A stretch of 12,481 nt of DNA from Candidatus Nomurabacteria bacterium RIFCSPLOWO2_02_FULL_42_17 (lineage in GTDB: Bacteria > Patescibacteriota > Minisyncoccia > Phycocordibacterales > MFVN01), in assembly GCA_001786095.1 (NCBI GenBank), contig MFVN01000008.1:1-12481 (forward strand), in the 5' to 3' direction. Each line of letters opens with the position of its first letter. Position 1 is the first letter of the stretch. A model generated the notes under the pieces. The model was not told the origin of the DNA and ran no database searches. It saw only the letters and a program-made list of their open reading frames with translations. A program made the translations under genes and the position numbers. Positions 1 to 8,595 of this stretch are shown piece by piece.

Positions 1-85
1 GCTCAAGGTCTTCTTTAGACGAAAACTCTCTTGATTCAATAGCCTTAATAAAGGCATTTACATCTGGTACTTGTTGATTATTCAT
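1..85 (-). CDS. Partial hypothetical protein (N-terminus only)
   Basis: An open frame reads leftward from an ATG at 85-83 and runs off the window after 28 codons without a stop. The visible N-terminus begins MNNQQVPDVNAFIKAIESRE and is hydrophilic and probably helical, with no signal peptide. I do not recognise it. The start is supported by a GAGG Shine-Dalgarno-like motif four bases upstream, the only clear one in the window. It lies downstream of gyrB on the same strand after a 140-bp spacer, so it may have its own promoter. Existence as a gene is fairly likely; the function is unknown. Confidence 0.55.
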   Translation of the reverse strand, partial: MNNQQVPDVNAFIKAIESREFSSKEDLE

Positions 86-88
86 ATA

Positions 89-93
89 TCCTC
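89..93 (-). promoter_or_regulatory. Shine-Dalgarno site of the left-edge gene
   Basis: The minus strand reads GAGGA three bases before the ATG at 85 (GAGG with a four-base spacing). It decides the start of the partial gene and stands out because no other gene here has a comparable site. Confidence 0.5.
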
Positions 94-98
94 ATATT

Positions 99-109
99 AC
101 CCCCTCCCC
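99..109. repeat. Possible fragment of a family B palindromic repeat
   Basis: ACCCCCTCCCC matches the left arm of the larger repeats at 3662 and 5727, but no matching right arm follows. It may be a decayed or truncated copy, or just a C-rich stretch. Confidence 0.25.
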
Positions 110-129
110 GACGCTTTTAGCAAGTGGAA

Positions 130-138
130 TTATCCACA
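130..138 (+). promoter_or_regulatory. Consensus DnaA box
   Basis: TTATCCACA is an exact match to the E. coli DnaA-box consensus. It sits in the 140-bp spacer downstream of gyrB and inside a short inverted repeat (GTGGA, four bases, TCCAC at 124-137). gyrB is often near oriC in bacteria, which makes the site suggestive. It is single, with no cluster of boxes and no obvious AT-rich unwinding element, so a functional origin is not shown. Confidence 0.4.
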
Positions 139-225
139 TATCGTTATTTCACAGAGAAATAGGGGTCAGGAGCCTTTTTTGACAAAAATATTTATGATAC
201 AATTTTTATTTCCTTTTTTAAATAT

Positions 226-2399
<2,174 letters not shown>

Positions 2400-2435
2400 G
2401 CGTTTTTTTGCATTAGTTGGGGAAAATTAACACTC

Positions 2436-2459
2436 AAAAAACCCTTATTTATCAAGGGT
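2436..2459 (-). terminator. Intrinsic terminator, minus strand
   Basis: On the minus strand ACCCTT and AAGGGT form a six-base-pair stem around a seven-base loop, followed by a run of six T (2441-2436, its first base shared with the stem). It would stop leftward transcription coming from the pheS side before it reaches the gyrB promoter. The stem is short. Confidence 0.45.
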
Positions 2460-2516
2460 ATTAACCAACATATTGACCATATGGCATTTAGAAACAATTT
2501 TTGTTAATCTTTATAG

Positions 2517-3653
2517 ATGGAAATTAAAATTAAATCGGAACAAGAAGAAAATATTATTAAAGTTTTAAAAGGACGAACAGATCCAGAGGGGAAAAGATTA
2601 TGTCGACTTTTGGAGATGCCTGACCTGTCGCGTTCCCTGTCTAGCCCGCTCTACGAACTTGCTAAACGTATTGTTAATCTTAAAGATTTTGAAATGTTTG
2701 ACATTATTGAAGCGCCGGAAATCGTTGACATCAGTATCAGTTTTGATCTTTTTGATTTTCCGCTAGATCATCCGGCTCGTTCCCGTTCCGATACTTATTA
2801 TGTAAACGATAAAAATATTCTCCGTCCGCACACCACAATCATGTGGTATTACCATCTTAAGAACGAAACGGTTAAAAAAAGAATTGAAAACCGGGAAGCC
2901 GTCGGAGCGCTGGCTTACGGTAAGGTTTACCGTAAAGATGAAATTGACCGTAATCATATGAATGTATTTCATCAAATGGACGGATGGTATTTAATTCCGC
3001 GCGAGCAAAAAATCATCACTTCTACAGACTTAGAAGATGTTCTGGTTAAAATTGCCCACGCAATTTTTGGTTCAGATATTAAATATCGTTTCAATAAAGA
3101 CACCTTTCCCTATACTGATCCCAGTATTGAAATGGAGATTGAAAAAAACGGAAAGTGGATAGAAGTCGTCGGCGCGGGCGTGGTAAGCGGAAAAGTTTTA
3201 GAGAAATTAGGAGTGGATTCGAAACAATATAATGGCTGGGCTTTTGGATTCGGTTTGGAACGTTTAGCGATTTTAAGCATGGAACTGCCGGATATTCGCC
3301 TTCTTTGGTCTTCAGATGAGCGCGTTAAAAAACAACTTAAACTCGGCCAGAAATTTAAAGAAGTAAGCAAATATCCGCTAATGACGAGAGATATTTCTTT
3401 CGTAGTGGAAAATACTTTTGTTCCCAATAATTATTTTGATTTAATCAGAGATCTTGGGGGAAATTTGGTAGAGGAAACAAAACTTTTGGATAAATATGAG
3501 GATTTAGAAAAATTCGGCAAAGATAAAATCAGTTACACTTATAGAATCATTTACCGCTCGCCTATCCGAACTTTAACTAACGAAGAAATAAATAAAATTC
3601 AAAACGACATTTACAACCAGACCGCCAAACAATTTGGGGCAGTATTGAGATAG
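2517..3653 (+). CDS. Single-chain phenylalanyl-tRNA synthetase (PheS core fused to FDX-ACB)
   Basis: The enzyme charges tRNA-Phe with phenylalanine. Residues about 60-285 are the class II catalytic core of the PheS type. Seen here are HPARSRSDTY (85-94), RPHTT (103-107), motif 2 from GKVYRKD to FHQMDG (135-156), IEVVGAGVV (215-223) and motif 3 GWAFGFGLERL (240-250). Residues about 286-378 match the ferredoxin-fold anticodon-binding domain (RDISFVV, LLDKYED, YRSPIRTLTNEEI, QFGAVLR). In ordinary bacteria that domain sits at the end of PheT, the beta chain. The N-terminal coiled-coil of bacterial PheS is largely missing. At 378 aa the layout is that of monomeric mitochondrial PheRS (FARS2 type). 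The stop is TAG, and no Shine-Dalgarno site or strong promoter precedes the ATG. No pheT is visible here, but it could lie elsewhere. I leave the symbol empty because neither pheS nor pheT describes it well. Confidence 0.9.
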   Translation: MEIKIKSEQEENIIKVLKGRTDPEGKRLCRLLEMPDLSRSLSSPLYELAKRIVNLKDFEMFDIIEAPEIVDISISFDLFDFPLDHPARSRSDTYYVNDKNILRPHTTIMWYYHLKNETVKKRIENREAVGALAYGKVYRKDEIDRNHMNVFHQMDGWYLIPREQKIITSTDLEDVLVKIAHAIFGSDIKYRFNKDTFPYTDPSIEMEIEKNGKWIEVVGAGVVSGKVLEKLGVDSKQYNGWAFGFGLERLAILSMELPDIRLLWSSDERVKKQLKLGQKFKEVSKYPLMTRDISFVVENTFVPNNYFDLIRDLGGNLVEETKLLDKYEDLEKFGKDKISYTYRIIYRSPIRTLTNEEINKIQNDIYNQTAKQFGAVLR

Positions 3654-3657
3654 GATA

Positions 3658-3735
3658 CCTTACCCCCTCCAACCTCCCCCCAAGGGGGAGGCATTAATTT
3701 CCCCCTCTCTTTGGGAGAGGGGGCCGGGGGTGAGG
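3658..3735. repeat. Palindromic repeat family B, near-complete copy (B0)
   Basis: This 78-bp structure fills the space between the convergent pheS and uvrD genes and ends flush with the uvrD stop codon. An outer 10-bp stem (3658-3667 with 3726-3735, one T-G pair) encloses two hairpins. The first is CCTCCCCC/GGGGGAGG (3673-3680 with 3684-3691). The second is CCCCCTCTC/GAGAGGGGG (3701-3709 with 3715-3723). The result is a three-way-junction or cruciform fold. It could end transcription in both directions, but it has no T tract. Shorter relatives lie inside uvrD. Confidence 0.8.
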
Positions 3736-6700
3736 TTATCGCATCACCGCGCGCAGGCCACAGTAGGAACAATCCTTTTTTCCGCAATGGGCGTTCCAGA
3801 ATTTGAGATTGACGATTTCGTCGGTTACGCGGGCGATTGTTCTTTTGAGCTCTTTTATTTCTTCGTCGGTAATGATGAATTTTTCCTTGCGATATTTTCC
3901 CCGCTGGTTAGGCTCGATAAAATCCAGCTCGCCCGAGACCATTTCGAATTTCGGCTTACTTGCCCCGAGCTTTGTCGAGGGGCCGAAATTATCCAAAAGC
4001 AGTTTGTAAAAAACCAGCTGGCGCTTATAGCCGCGCTTTTCAATTTCATTTCTGGAAAGTGGCTGGCGGGTTTTATAATCAACCACATTTACCCCCGCTT
4101 GCCCTGAGTCCATCAAGGGGTCAACAAATTCAAGCTTGTCCAACTGGCCGGTCAAATGAACGGGCAGTTCTATATCAATGCCTCTAATTCCATATTCCGT
4201 TAAAACATTGCGCTCCCAAGTTTTGTAATACCTATCGTAGTAACCAGAGAGCGATTTTTTCCCTTTTTTAAAAACTTCCGCCAGATCTCGGTCGTTCATC
4301 GGTTCCTTGTTTAAATAAAACTCAAAACTCCGGAGCAGATTTTCTTTCGGTAAATCGCGGTCTTTAAGCTGGGGGAAAAAATCGCGCAAGGCGTTGTGCA
4401 CGGCCGTGCCGTACATCATGTGCTTGTTTTTGGCTTTCGGCAGGCGAAGCAGGTTGGAATAAAAATAATTCCACGGGCATTCCAGATAATTATTGAGGGC
4501 CGTGACCGAAAATCCCTGCCCTTCAAAAAGTTCGCGGACGAATTCCTGATCAAGGACGCTTAACCCCCTCCCAACCTCCCCCTTATCAGGGGGAGGAGAA
4601 AACAAAATATGTTTTTTTTCCTCAAAATCTTTTTCGAATTTAGAAGTATCAATCTCCTCAATCAAATCTTTTCTGATTTCCGTGATAAACTGGCTCGGCA
4701 ATTGCTCCCGGCCAGTTTCGCTTTGTTTTGAATAAGTAATCGTCACCCCCTTCCTCGCCCGCGTCAGCGCCACATAAAACAGCCGCCGTTCGTCGGCGTT
4801 TTCATCCACGGAATCTATCGGCCGTTCAGTAAGTAAATAAACTTTCGGCAAAAGCGGCAGGCGATCCAAAGAACGGCGGTTGCCGAAGTGACCGTCGCAG
4901 GTGCCGGCGATATGGACATAATCAAATTCAAGGCCTTTGGCGCGGTGGACGGTCATCAGCCGGACACGGCCGGCTTTAATCATTCTTTTTCTTTTTCTTA
5001 TGAAAAGCTGATGTTTTTCAATTGTTTCCAGATATTTAAACAAATCAGCGAGCATCGCTTTGGGATTAGCCTCCACTATCCCTTTTAATTCGTCAAAAAA
5101 AGCGTTGATTGTCTCGAGGCGCCCCGAGATACTGCCTCCGGCCATCATCGTCCGCAACATGCCCGATTCTTCAAAAACCGTTTCAAAAACCTTGAGCAGA
5201 TTTTCATTTTTGGCCAGCCGGGCCCAGCGGGAAAATTTTTTGGCTAATTCACGCAAGACCTCCTCCGCCTTCGGTACCTCCCCTTTAATAAGGGGGAGGA
5301 CGGGAGGGGGTGAATCTAACAGATCATACAAATTCTTTTTTTCATTGTGGCTCCGGCGAATCAATTTATAAACCTCTAATGGATTAATGTTTAAAAAATC
5401 CAGATGCAGAGCTTCGGCCAGATATTCATCCTCGCCGTAATTATTAATTGTTTTCAATAAAATAATTATTTTCCTGACATCGGGATCGGAAAACAGTTCT
5501 TGATCCGATTCAATGGAATGGGGGATGTTAAATTTCTCAAGCATCCGAGCGATCGGAAAAGCGTCTTTATTGTCGCGATATAAAACGGCAATTTCTTCTG
5601 ATTTTATTCCGCCGTCTATTTTTAATTTGATACCTTGAGCTAGAAAATAATTCTCCGCGTCTTGGCTGGAAAAAGCCAGAAGGTGAAGCGGTTTTTCTTC
5701 GTGGCCGGTCTTGGCTATGAGCTTAGACCCCCTCCCCTTCGGGGAGGGCTGGGGTGAGGTGAGGTTAGAAATTAAACTGTGCGCCGAATCTAAAATAGTC
5801 TGGCTGGAACGGTAATTTTCCGTTAAAGTAATCAATTTGGCTTTAGGATAAAGTTTTTTGAAATATAAAAAGTTTTCTAAAGAAGCGCCCTGAAAGCGGA
5901 AAATGGCCTGTTTTTCATCACCGACCACGAATATATTGGGGTTTTGATGAAAACCGGCCAAAAGTTCTAAGATCTTATTTTGGGCATTATTGGTGTCTTG
6001 GTGCTCATCGACCAATATGTATTGGTGTTCTTCCTGAAGAATAAGGAGTAAATTTTTATTTTTTGAAACAGCCAAAAAAACTTCCATAATCATATCCGCG
6101 TAGTCGTAAAGTTTTTCCTTTTCAAGAGTTTTCTGATAAGAAAAGTAGAGTCGGCTTAATTCATGATTTTTCGCGATTTGTTTTTCGAGTTTCTGGTACT
6201 CCCCTTTCATTTTGCCCTTATGCGCGCCTTTTTCGTGGTAAAGATGGGGAGTTTTTTGAAAATTCTTCTTTTCTTTCCGCACCAATTCGGTAAAACGTTT
6301 TGGATTTACGCCCTCGCGTTTCAATCCGTCTATGGATTCCAAGACCGACCGGGTATAGAGATACGGATCTCCGAACGGACGCAGGATTTTAAGCGCTCCG
6401 CCGGCCGGCGGGGCATCAATTAATTTCTCAATTATGGAAACTTGATCAAACTTGGCTATATGCCTTGAACCGATAATGCGCGGGAATTCTTCTGGATAGT
6501 TTTTAATAATATCGTTACAGAAGCCGTGAAAAGTTTTAATCTCTACCCGAAAAGCGAGCGGGCCGATAATTTCTGAAAGCCGCTTCCGCATATTCTGGCC
6601 GGCGGCGTCGGTAAAAGTGAGGGCTAAAATGTTCTCCGGCGCGGTGTCGGTCTTGCGCAAAATATTAGCAATGCGCAAAGTTAAAATCTGCGTCTTGCCC

Positions 6701-6801
6701 GTCCCCGGCCCGGCCGTCACCATCACCGGCCCCTCAGTCGCATCCACTGCCGCTTTTTGCTCTTTATTTAACGCTTTGTAAAACTCTTCAAAAACCGCCA
6801 T
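3736..6801 (-). CDS. UvrD/PcrA-family SF1 helicase fused to a Fe-S PD-(D/E)XK nuclease
   Basis: This 1021-aa enzyme is probably a double-strand-break or recombination helicase-nuclease. SF1A motifs appear in order: Walker A AGPGTGKT (30-37), Ia (60-75), TFHGFC (90-95), motif II LVDEHQDT (263-270), III VVGDEKQAIFRFQGA (292-306), IV LTENYRS (326-332), V TVHRAKGLEFD (617-627) and VI YVALTRAR (676-683). The C-terminal domain has GTAVHNAL (798-805), D888, the VVDYK core (D908, K910) and QLVFY (928-932), typical of RecB/AddB/Cas4-type nucleases. C775, C1006, C1011 and C1014 match the one-plus-three cysteine pattern of the Fe-S cluster in AddB and Cas4. Six palindromic repeats lie in frame, between motifs. 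The gene starts one base after the upstream stop, has no Shine-Dalgarno site, and is probably translated by coupling. Helicase-nuclease identity is sure; the exact pathway is not. Confidence 0.93.
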   Translation of the reverse strand: MAVFEEFYKALNKEQKAAVDATEGPVMVTAGPGTGKTQILTLRIANILRKTDTAPENILALTFTDAAGQNMRKRLSEIIGPLAFRVEIKTFHGFCNDIIKNYPEEFPRIIGSRHIAKFDQVSIIEKLIDAPPAGGALKILRPFGDPYLYTRSVLESIDGLKREGVNPKRFTELVRKEKKNFQKTPHLYHEKGAHKGKMKGEYQKLEKQIAKNHELSRLYFSYQKTLEKEKLYDYADMIMEVFLAVSKNKNLLLILQEEHQYILVDEHQDTNNAQNKILELLAGFHQNPNIFVVGDEKQAIFRFQGASLENFLYFKKLYPKAKLITLTENYRSSQTILDSAHSLISNLTSPQPSPKGRGSKLIAKTGHEEKPLHLLAFSSQDAENYFLAQGIKLKIDGGIKSEEIAVLYRDNKDAFPIARMLEKFNIPHSIESDQELFSDPDVRKIIILLKTINNYGEDEYLAEALHLDFLNINPLEVYKLIRRSHNEKKNLYDLLDSPPPVLPLIKGEVPKAEEVLRELAKKFSRWARLAKNENLLKVFETVFEESGMLRTMMAGGSISGRLETINAFFDELKGIVEANPKAMLADLFKYLETIEKHQLFIRKRKRMIKAGRVRLMTVHRAKGLEFDYVHIAGTCDGHFGNRRSLDRLPLLPKVYLLTERPIDSVDENADERRLFYVALTRARKGVTITYSKQSETGREQLPSQFITEIRKDLIEEIDTSKFEKDFEEKKHILFSPPPDKGEVGRGLSVLDQEFVRELFEGQGFSVTALNNYLECPWNYFYSNLLRLPKAKNKHMMYGTAVHNALRDFFPQLKDRDLPKENLLRSFEFYLNKEPMNDRDLAEVFKKGKKSLSGYYDRYYKTWERNVLTEYGIRGIDIELPVHLTGQLDKLEFVDPLMDSGQAGVNVVDYKTRQPLSRNEIEKRGYKRQLVFYKLLLDNFGPSTKLGASKPKFEMVSGELDFIEPNQRGKYRKEKFIITDEEIKELKRTIARVTDEIVNLKFWNAHCGKKDCSYCGLRAVMR
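3959..3982. repeat. Repeat element C2, in frame inside uvrD
   Basis: Read on the minus strand, CCCC-TCGA and CTCGGGG form an imperfect inverted repeat followed by CAAG. It aligns with element C1 at 4098-4120 over 24 columns with one gap and about 18 identities. In the protein it gives PSTKLGAS, residues about 941-948, after the QLVFYKLLL helix of the nuclease domain. Confidence 0.6.
4098..4120. repeat. Repeat element C1, in frame inside uvrD
   Basis: The minus strand reads CCCCTTGATGGACTCAGGGC then AAG, an imperfect inverted repeat related to C2. It encodes PLMDSGQAG at residues about 895-903. It sits between the first acidic motif of the nuclease (D888) and the VVDYK strand, lengthening a hairpin loop of the active-site domain. 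A one-base difference from C2 shifts the downstream reading frame, so the two copies give different peptides. Confidence 0.6.
4563..4596. repeat. Palindromic element B1, in frame inside uvrD
   Basis: CCTCCCCC (4575-4582) and GGGGGAGG (4589-4596) form a perfect eight-base-pair stem around TTATCA. The left flank ACCCCCTCCC is the left outer arm of family B, and the right outer arm is missing. It encodes SPPPDKGEVGRG at residues about 735-746, in the linker between the helicase and nuclease domains. Confidence 0.75.
5277..5313. repeat. Palindromic element B2, in frame inside uvrD
   Basis: CCTCCCC(TT) at 5277-5285 pairs with (AA)GGGGGAGG at 5290-5299 with one bulged G. The right outer arm of family B (GGGGGTGA, 5306-5313) is present and the left one is missing. 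It encodes SPPPVLPLIKGEV at residues about 497-509, inside the 2B-like region of the helicase. Confidence 0.7.
5727..5760. repeat. Palindromic element B3, in frame inside uvrD
   Basis: CCCTCCCC (5730-5737) and GGGGAGGG (5741-5748) form an eight-base-pair stem around TTC. Outer arms ACCCC (5727-5731) and GGGGT (5751-5755) are also present, overlapping the inner stem slightly. It encodes TSPQPSPKGRGSK at residues about 348-360, directly after motif IV and its following helix. Confidence 0.75.
6395..6414. repeat. Palindromic element A3, in frame inside uvrD
   Basis: CCGCCGGCCGGCGG (6398-6411) is a perfect 14-bp palindrome, and flanking bases extend it to 20 bp with one T-G mismatch. It encodes APPAGGA at residues about 130-136, between helicase motifs Ic and II. 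It is more GC-rich than the surrounding gene, like A1 and A2 in gyrB. Confidence 0.6.
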
Positions 6802-6802
6802 A

Positions 6803-7840
6803 TTACTGACTAGAGAAGTAGAAGAATTCCAGAATAATCAACAGAAACCAGCCGATTTGAAGAACGAAGAATGCCCAGATTTGAATTAATTCAAGGCGCT
6901 GGTGACGCGACATTCCCAGATTTTCCGACGCAATAGTGTAAATATCGCGCAAAGAATCCATTTTTTCGCGCACCGCCTGTCGCCAGCCGTCCAAGCGGAA
7001 TTTTTTGGAAAGTAAGTCATAGAGTCGCGCCGAGTACCAATCGCCGATAAGTTTGATATCGCGTTCCAACGCTTCAAACTGGGCAATGGCTTGGGAACGA
7101 GTTTTTATAAGGCCCCGAAACTCGGCTGAAATATCGGAAGAGCGCCATAAACGCCAGTGGCGTTTGTCGGCCATAGATAGTTTGGAAACTGTTTTAATTT
7201 TATCGTCTAATTGTATATCCAAAATGCGATAACGCAGAAGCTGATAATTAGCAAGCTCTAAAAGTTCCAATGTTTCGCCAAACTCCCCTTCTTGGTCAAA
7301 AGCAAAAGCTCCGTCCCAATCCACAATAACCAAGTCGCCCTTGCCGTATTTAAATTGGAAAGAAAGCGAATATTCTATTTCTTTAGGATCAAGTTCTAAC
7401 TTTTCTGATTTTAAAAGACTGACAATGCGCGTGGCTTTTTGTGTGACGATTTTTCCCGGATCACCATGATAACCGGAAACTTGATAGAGTGTGTATTCTT
7501 CGGCGGGTTCATCTTTGGCATTTTGTCGACGAGCAAAATCGTAGCAGGTCTCTTTTAATTTATCTTTGACACTCCAAACATCTTCGGCGAAAATATCCGG
7601 CACTTCCAATGTGCCTTCCACCAAAATCGTGTCGGGGCCGTAGGTTTTGGCGATTATTTCAATCTCCCGCCCGGCAATGGAAACTTTCTCCGCGCCCACT
7701 ATCAGTTGGCTAGGCACGGTTTTTGCAAAATAGTGCGGGGCGCTCTTGCCGGAAATCACGGCCGTCGGCTCGCCTTGTTGAGGCACGTCGGGGCGCGGTT
7801 CTGTTTCAGCAATAATAAAGGAAGTGATTTTATGGGTCAT
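6803..7840 (-). CDS. Unknown protein with a C-terminal membrane anchor (possibly RMD1/YagE-like, DUF155)
   Basis: I do not recognise this 345-aa protein with confidence. It has no N-terminal signal. A long soluble part is rich in beta-strand-like stretches up to about residue 180 (GDLVIVDWDGAFAFD near its end). Helical, charged segments follow (LELLELANYQLLRYRILD; then LERDIKLIGDWYSARLYDLL). A single hydrophobic segment lies at about 318-342, preceded by RHQRLELIQIW. A soluble domain, paired helices and a C-terminal membrane helix after a basic RLE motif recall the RMD1/YagE family, but this is from memory of the architecture and is weak. The gene overlaps the upstream 192-aa gene by four bases (ATGA) and is followed after one base by the helicase-nuclease, so the three are very likely co-expressed. 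Confidence 0.85.
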   Translation of the reverse strand: MTHKITSFIIAETEPRPDVPQQGEPTAVISGKSAPHYFAKTVPSQLIVGAEKVSIAGREIEIIAKTYGPDTILVEGTLEVPDIFAEDVWSVKDKLKETCYDFARRQNAKDEPAEEYTLYQVSGYHGDPGKIVTQKATRIVSLLKSEKLELDPKEIEYSLSFQFKYGKGDLVIVDWDGAFAFDQEGEFGETLELLELANYQLLRYRILDIQLDDKIKTVSKLSMADKRHWRLWRSSDISAEFRGLIKTRSQAIAQFEALERDIKLIGDWYSARLYDLLSKKFRLDGWRQAVREKMDSLRDIYTIASENLGMSRHQRLELIQIWAFFVLQIGWFLLIILEFFYFSSQ

Positions 7841-8415
7841 AATGATACTTGAGAAAATTTTTGTATAATATCAACGCAAATTTCACGGGCAAGTTTGGCG
7901 ACTTTGCGGGTTACTTCCAATTTATCTTTGATTTCCATTTTTTCGTAAGCTTCAAACTTTATAGAAACCATAAAATAAATTTCATCCAGTGTTTTTGCTA
8001 AATCAGGCGAGAATTTAAATTTTTCTTCAAAAAGCTTAAGTTCTTTGAAAAAACGAATTACATTACTAATATTAGTCCGGCGCAAGCGGTTGCTTTTATA
8101 AAAATCGTAAATTTCTTTTTTACCTTCGAGTGTTTTTTCAAATTTATCGCGCGGACCGTCATCTTCAAAATCATCCAGTATAATCGGACTCTCGATATAT
8201 TTAACTACGCTGTTTTCAAGCCAAAGTTTTGTTTGTTCAGATAATGGGGCGTTTAGAAAAGCTTTTTCCACCTGTTCGCGTATTGGACGATTTTCATACA
8301 TCAACTCATCTTTCTCTGGTAATGCCACGTGTTTTATATGAGATAATTTTTTAAATTCTAAAACCAGATCATCCATTTTACTCGGGGTAGGAAATTTTAT
8401 TTCTTTTTTTTCCAT
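7837..8415 (-). CDS. Hypothetical charged, helical protein, first gene of the helicase operon
   Basis: This 192-aa product is not recognised. It has no signal peptide or membrane segment. It is lysine- and glutamate-rich and appears almost wholly alpha-helical, with amphipathic stretches such as VIRFFKELKLFEEKFKF near the middle and LEVTRKVAKLAREICVDIIQ near the end, which would suit a scaffold or partner protein. The gene is visibly more AT-rich than the two genes that follow. It ends in TGA overlapping the next ATG. The ATG at 8415 lies very close to the predicted transcription start of the promoter at 8424-8452, so its mRNA is probably leaderless or nearly so. A function in the same complex or pathway as the 345-aa protein or the helicase is inference from operon structure only. 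Confidence 0.8.
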   Translation of the reverse strand: MEKKEIKFPTPSKMDDLVLEFKKLSHIKHVALPEKDELMYENRPIREQVEKAFLNAPLSEQTKLWLENSVVKYIESPIILDDFEDDGPRDKFEKTLEGKKEIYDFYKSNRLRRTNISNVIRFFKELKLFEEKFKFSPDLAKTLDEIYFMVSIKFEAYEKMEIKDKLEVTRKVAKLAREICVDIIQKFSQVSL

Positions 8416-8423
8416 TGATTATA

Positions 8424-8452
8424 ATCTTATCAAGTAAAACATAAACAGTAAA
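8424..8452 (-). promoter_or_regulatory. Predicted promoter of the three-gene operon
   Basis: On the minus strand -35 TTTACT (8452-8447), a 17-bp spacer and an extended -10 TGA-TAAGAT (8429-8424) lie just before the 192-aa gene. A second TATAAT-like box overlaps the end of the -10. The predicted start is within about six bases of the ATG, so the leader is nearly absent. Confidence 0.5.
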
Positions 8453-8456
8453 GGGC

Positions 8457-8485
8457 TTGGATTTTGACGGATTTTACTGTATTCT
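8457..8485 (+). promoter_or_regulatory. Possible promoter of tRNA-Val
   Basis: TTGGAT (8457-8462), 17 bp, then TATTCT (8480-8485) lie 13 bases before the tRNA, a fitting distance. The boxes match the consensus only at three and four of six positions. It is back to back with the promoter of the three-gene operon. Confidence 0.3.
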
Positions 8486-8498
8486 AGGCACTAATGGG

Positions 8499-8570
8499 GC
8501 GCGATTAGCTCAGTGGTAGAGCGTTCCGTTCACATCGGAAAGGCCGCAGGTTCAATCCCTGCATCGCGCA
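8499..8570 (+). tRNA. tRNA-Val (anticodon CAC)
   Basis: A full cloverleaf can be drawn. The acceptor is GCGCGAT/ATCGCGC, the D stem GCTC/GAGC, the anticodon stem TTCCG/CGGAA with loop TTCACAT (anticodon CAC), and the T stem GCAGG/CCTGC with loop TTCAATC. The discriminator is A. CCA is not encoded. It is convergent with the pfkB gene, whose stop lies 26 bases further on. Confidence 0.95.
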
Positions 8571-8595
8571 TAGTTAATCATTACTCCCTAACTTC

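Noticed and set aside
163..180. GGTCAGGAGCCTTTTTT stretch that looks like part of a dispersed repeat or a terminator
   Set aside because: The bases do not form a stable inverted repeat and there is no second copy in the window.
2473..2478. TTGACC upstream of pheS as a -35 box
   Set aside because: No acceptable -10 lies 15 to 19 bases downstream; a weak TGT-TAATCT motif next to the ATG would give a leaderless message, but I cannot support either.
3658..5760. CRISPR array or transposon ends as an explanation of the repeated GC-rich elements
   Set aside because: The copies are not regularly spaced, have no unique spacers, no cas genes and no transposase nearby, and each is itself palindromic.
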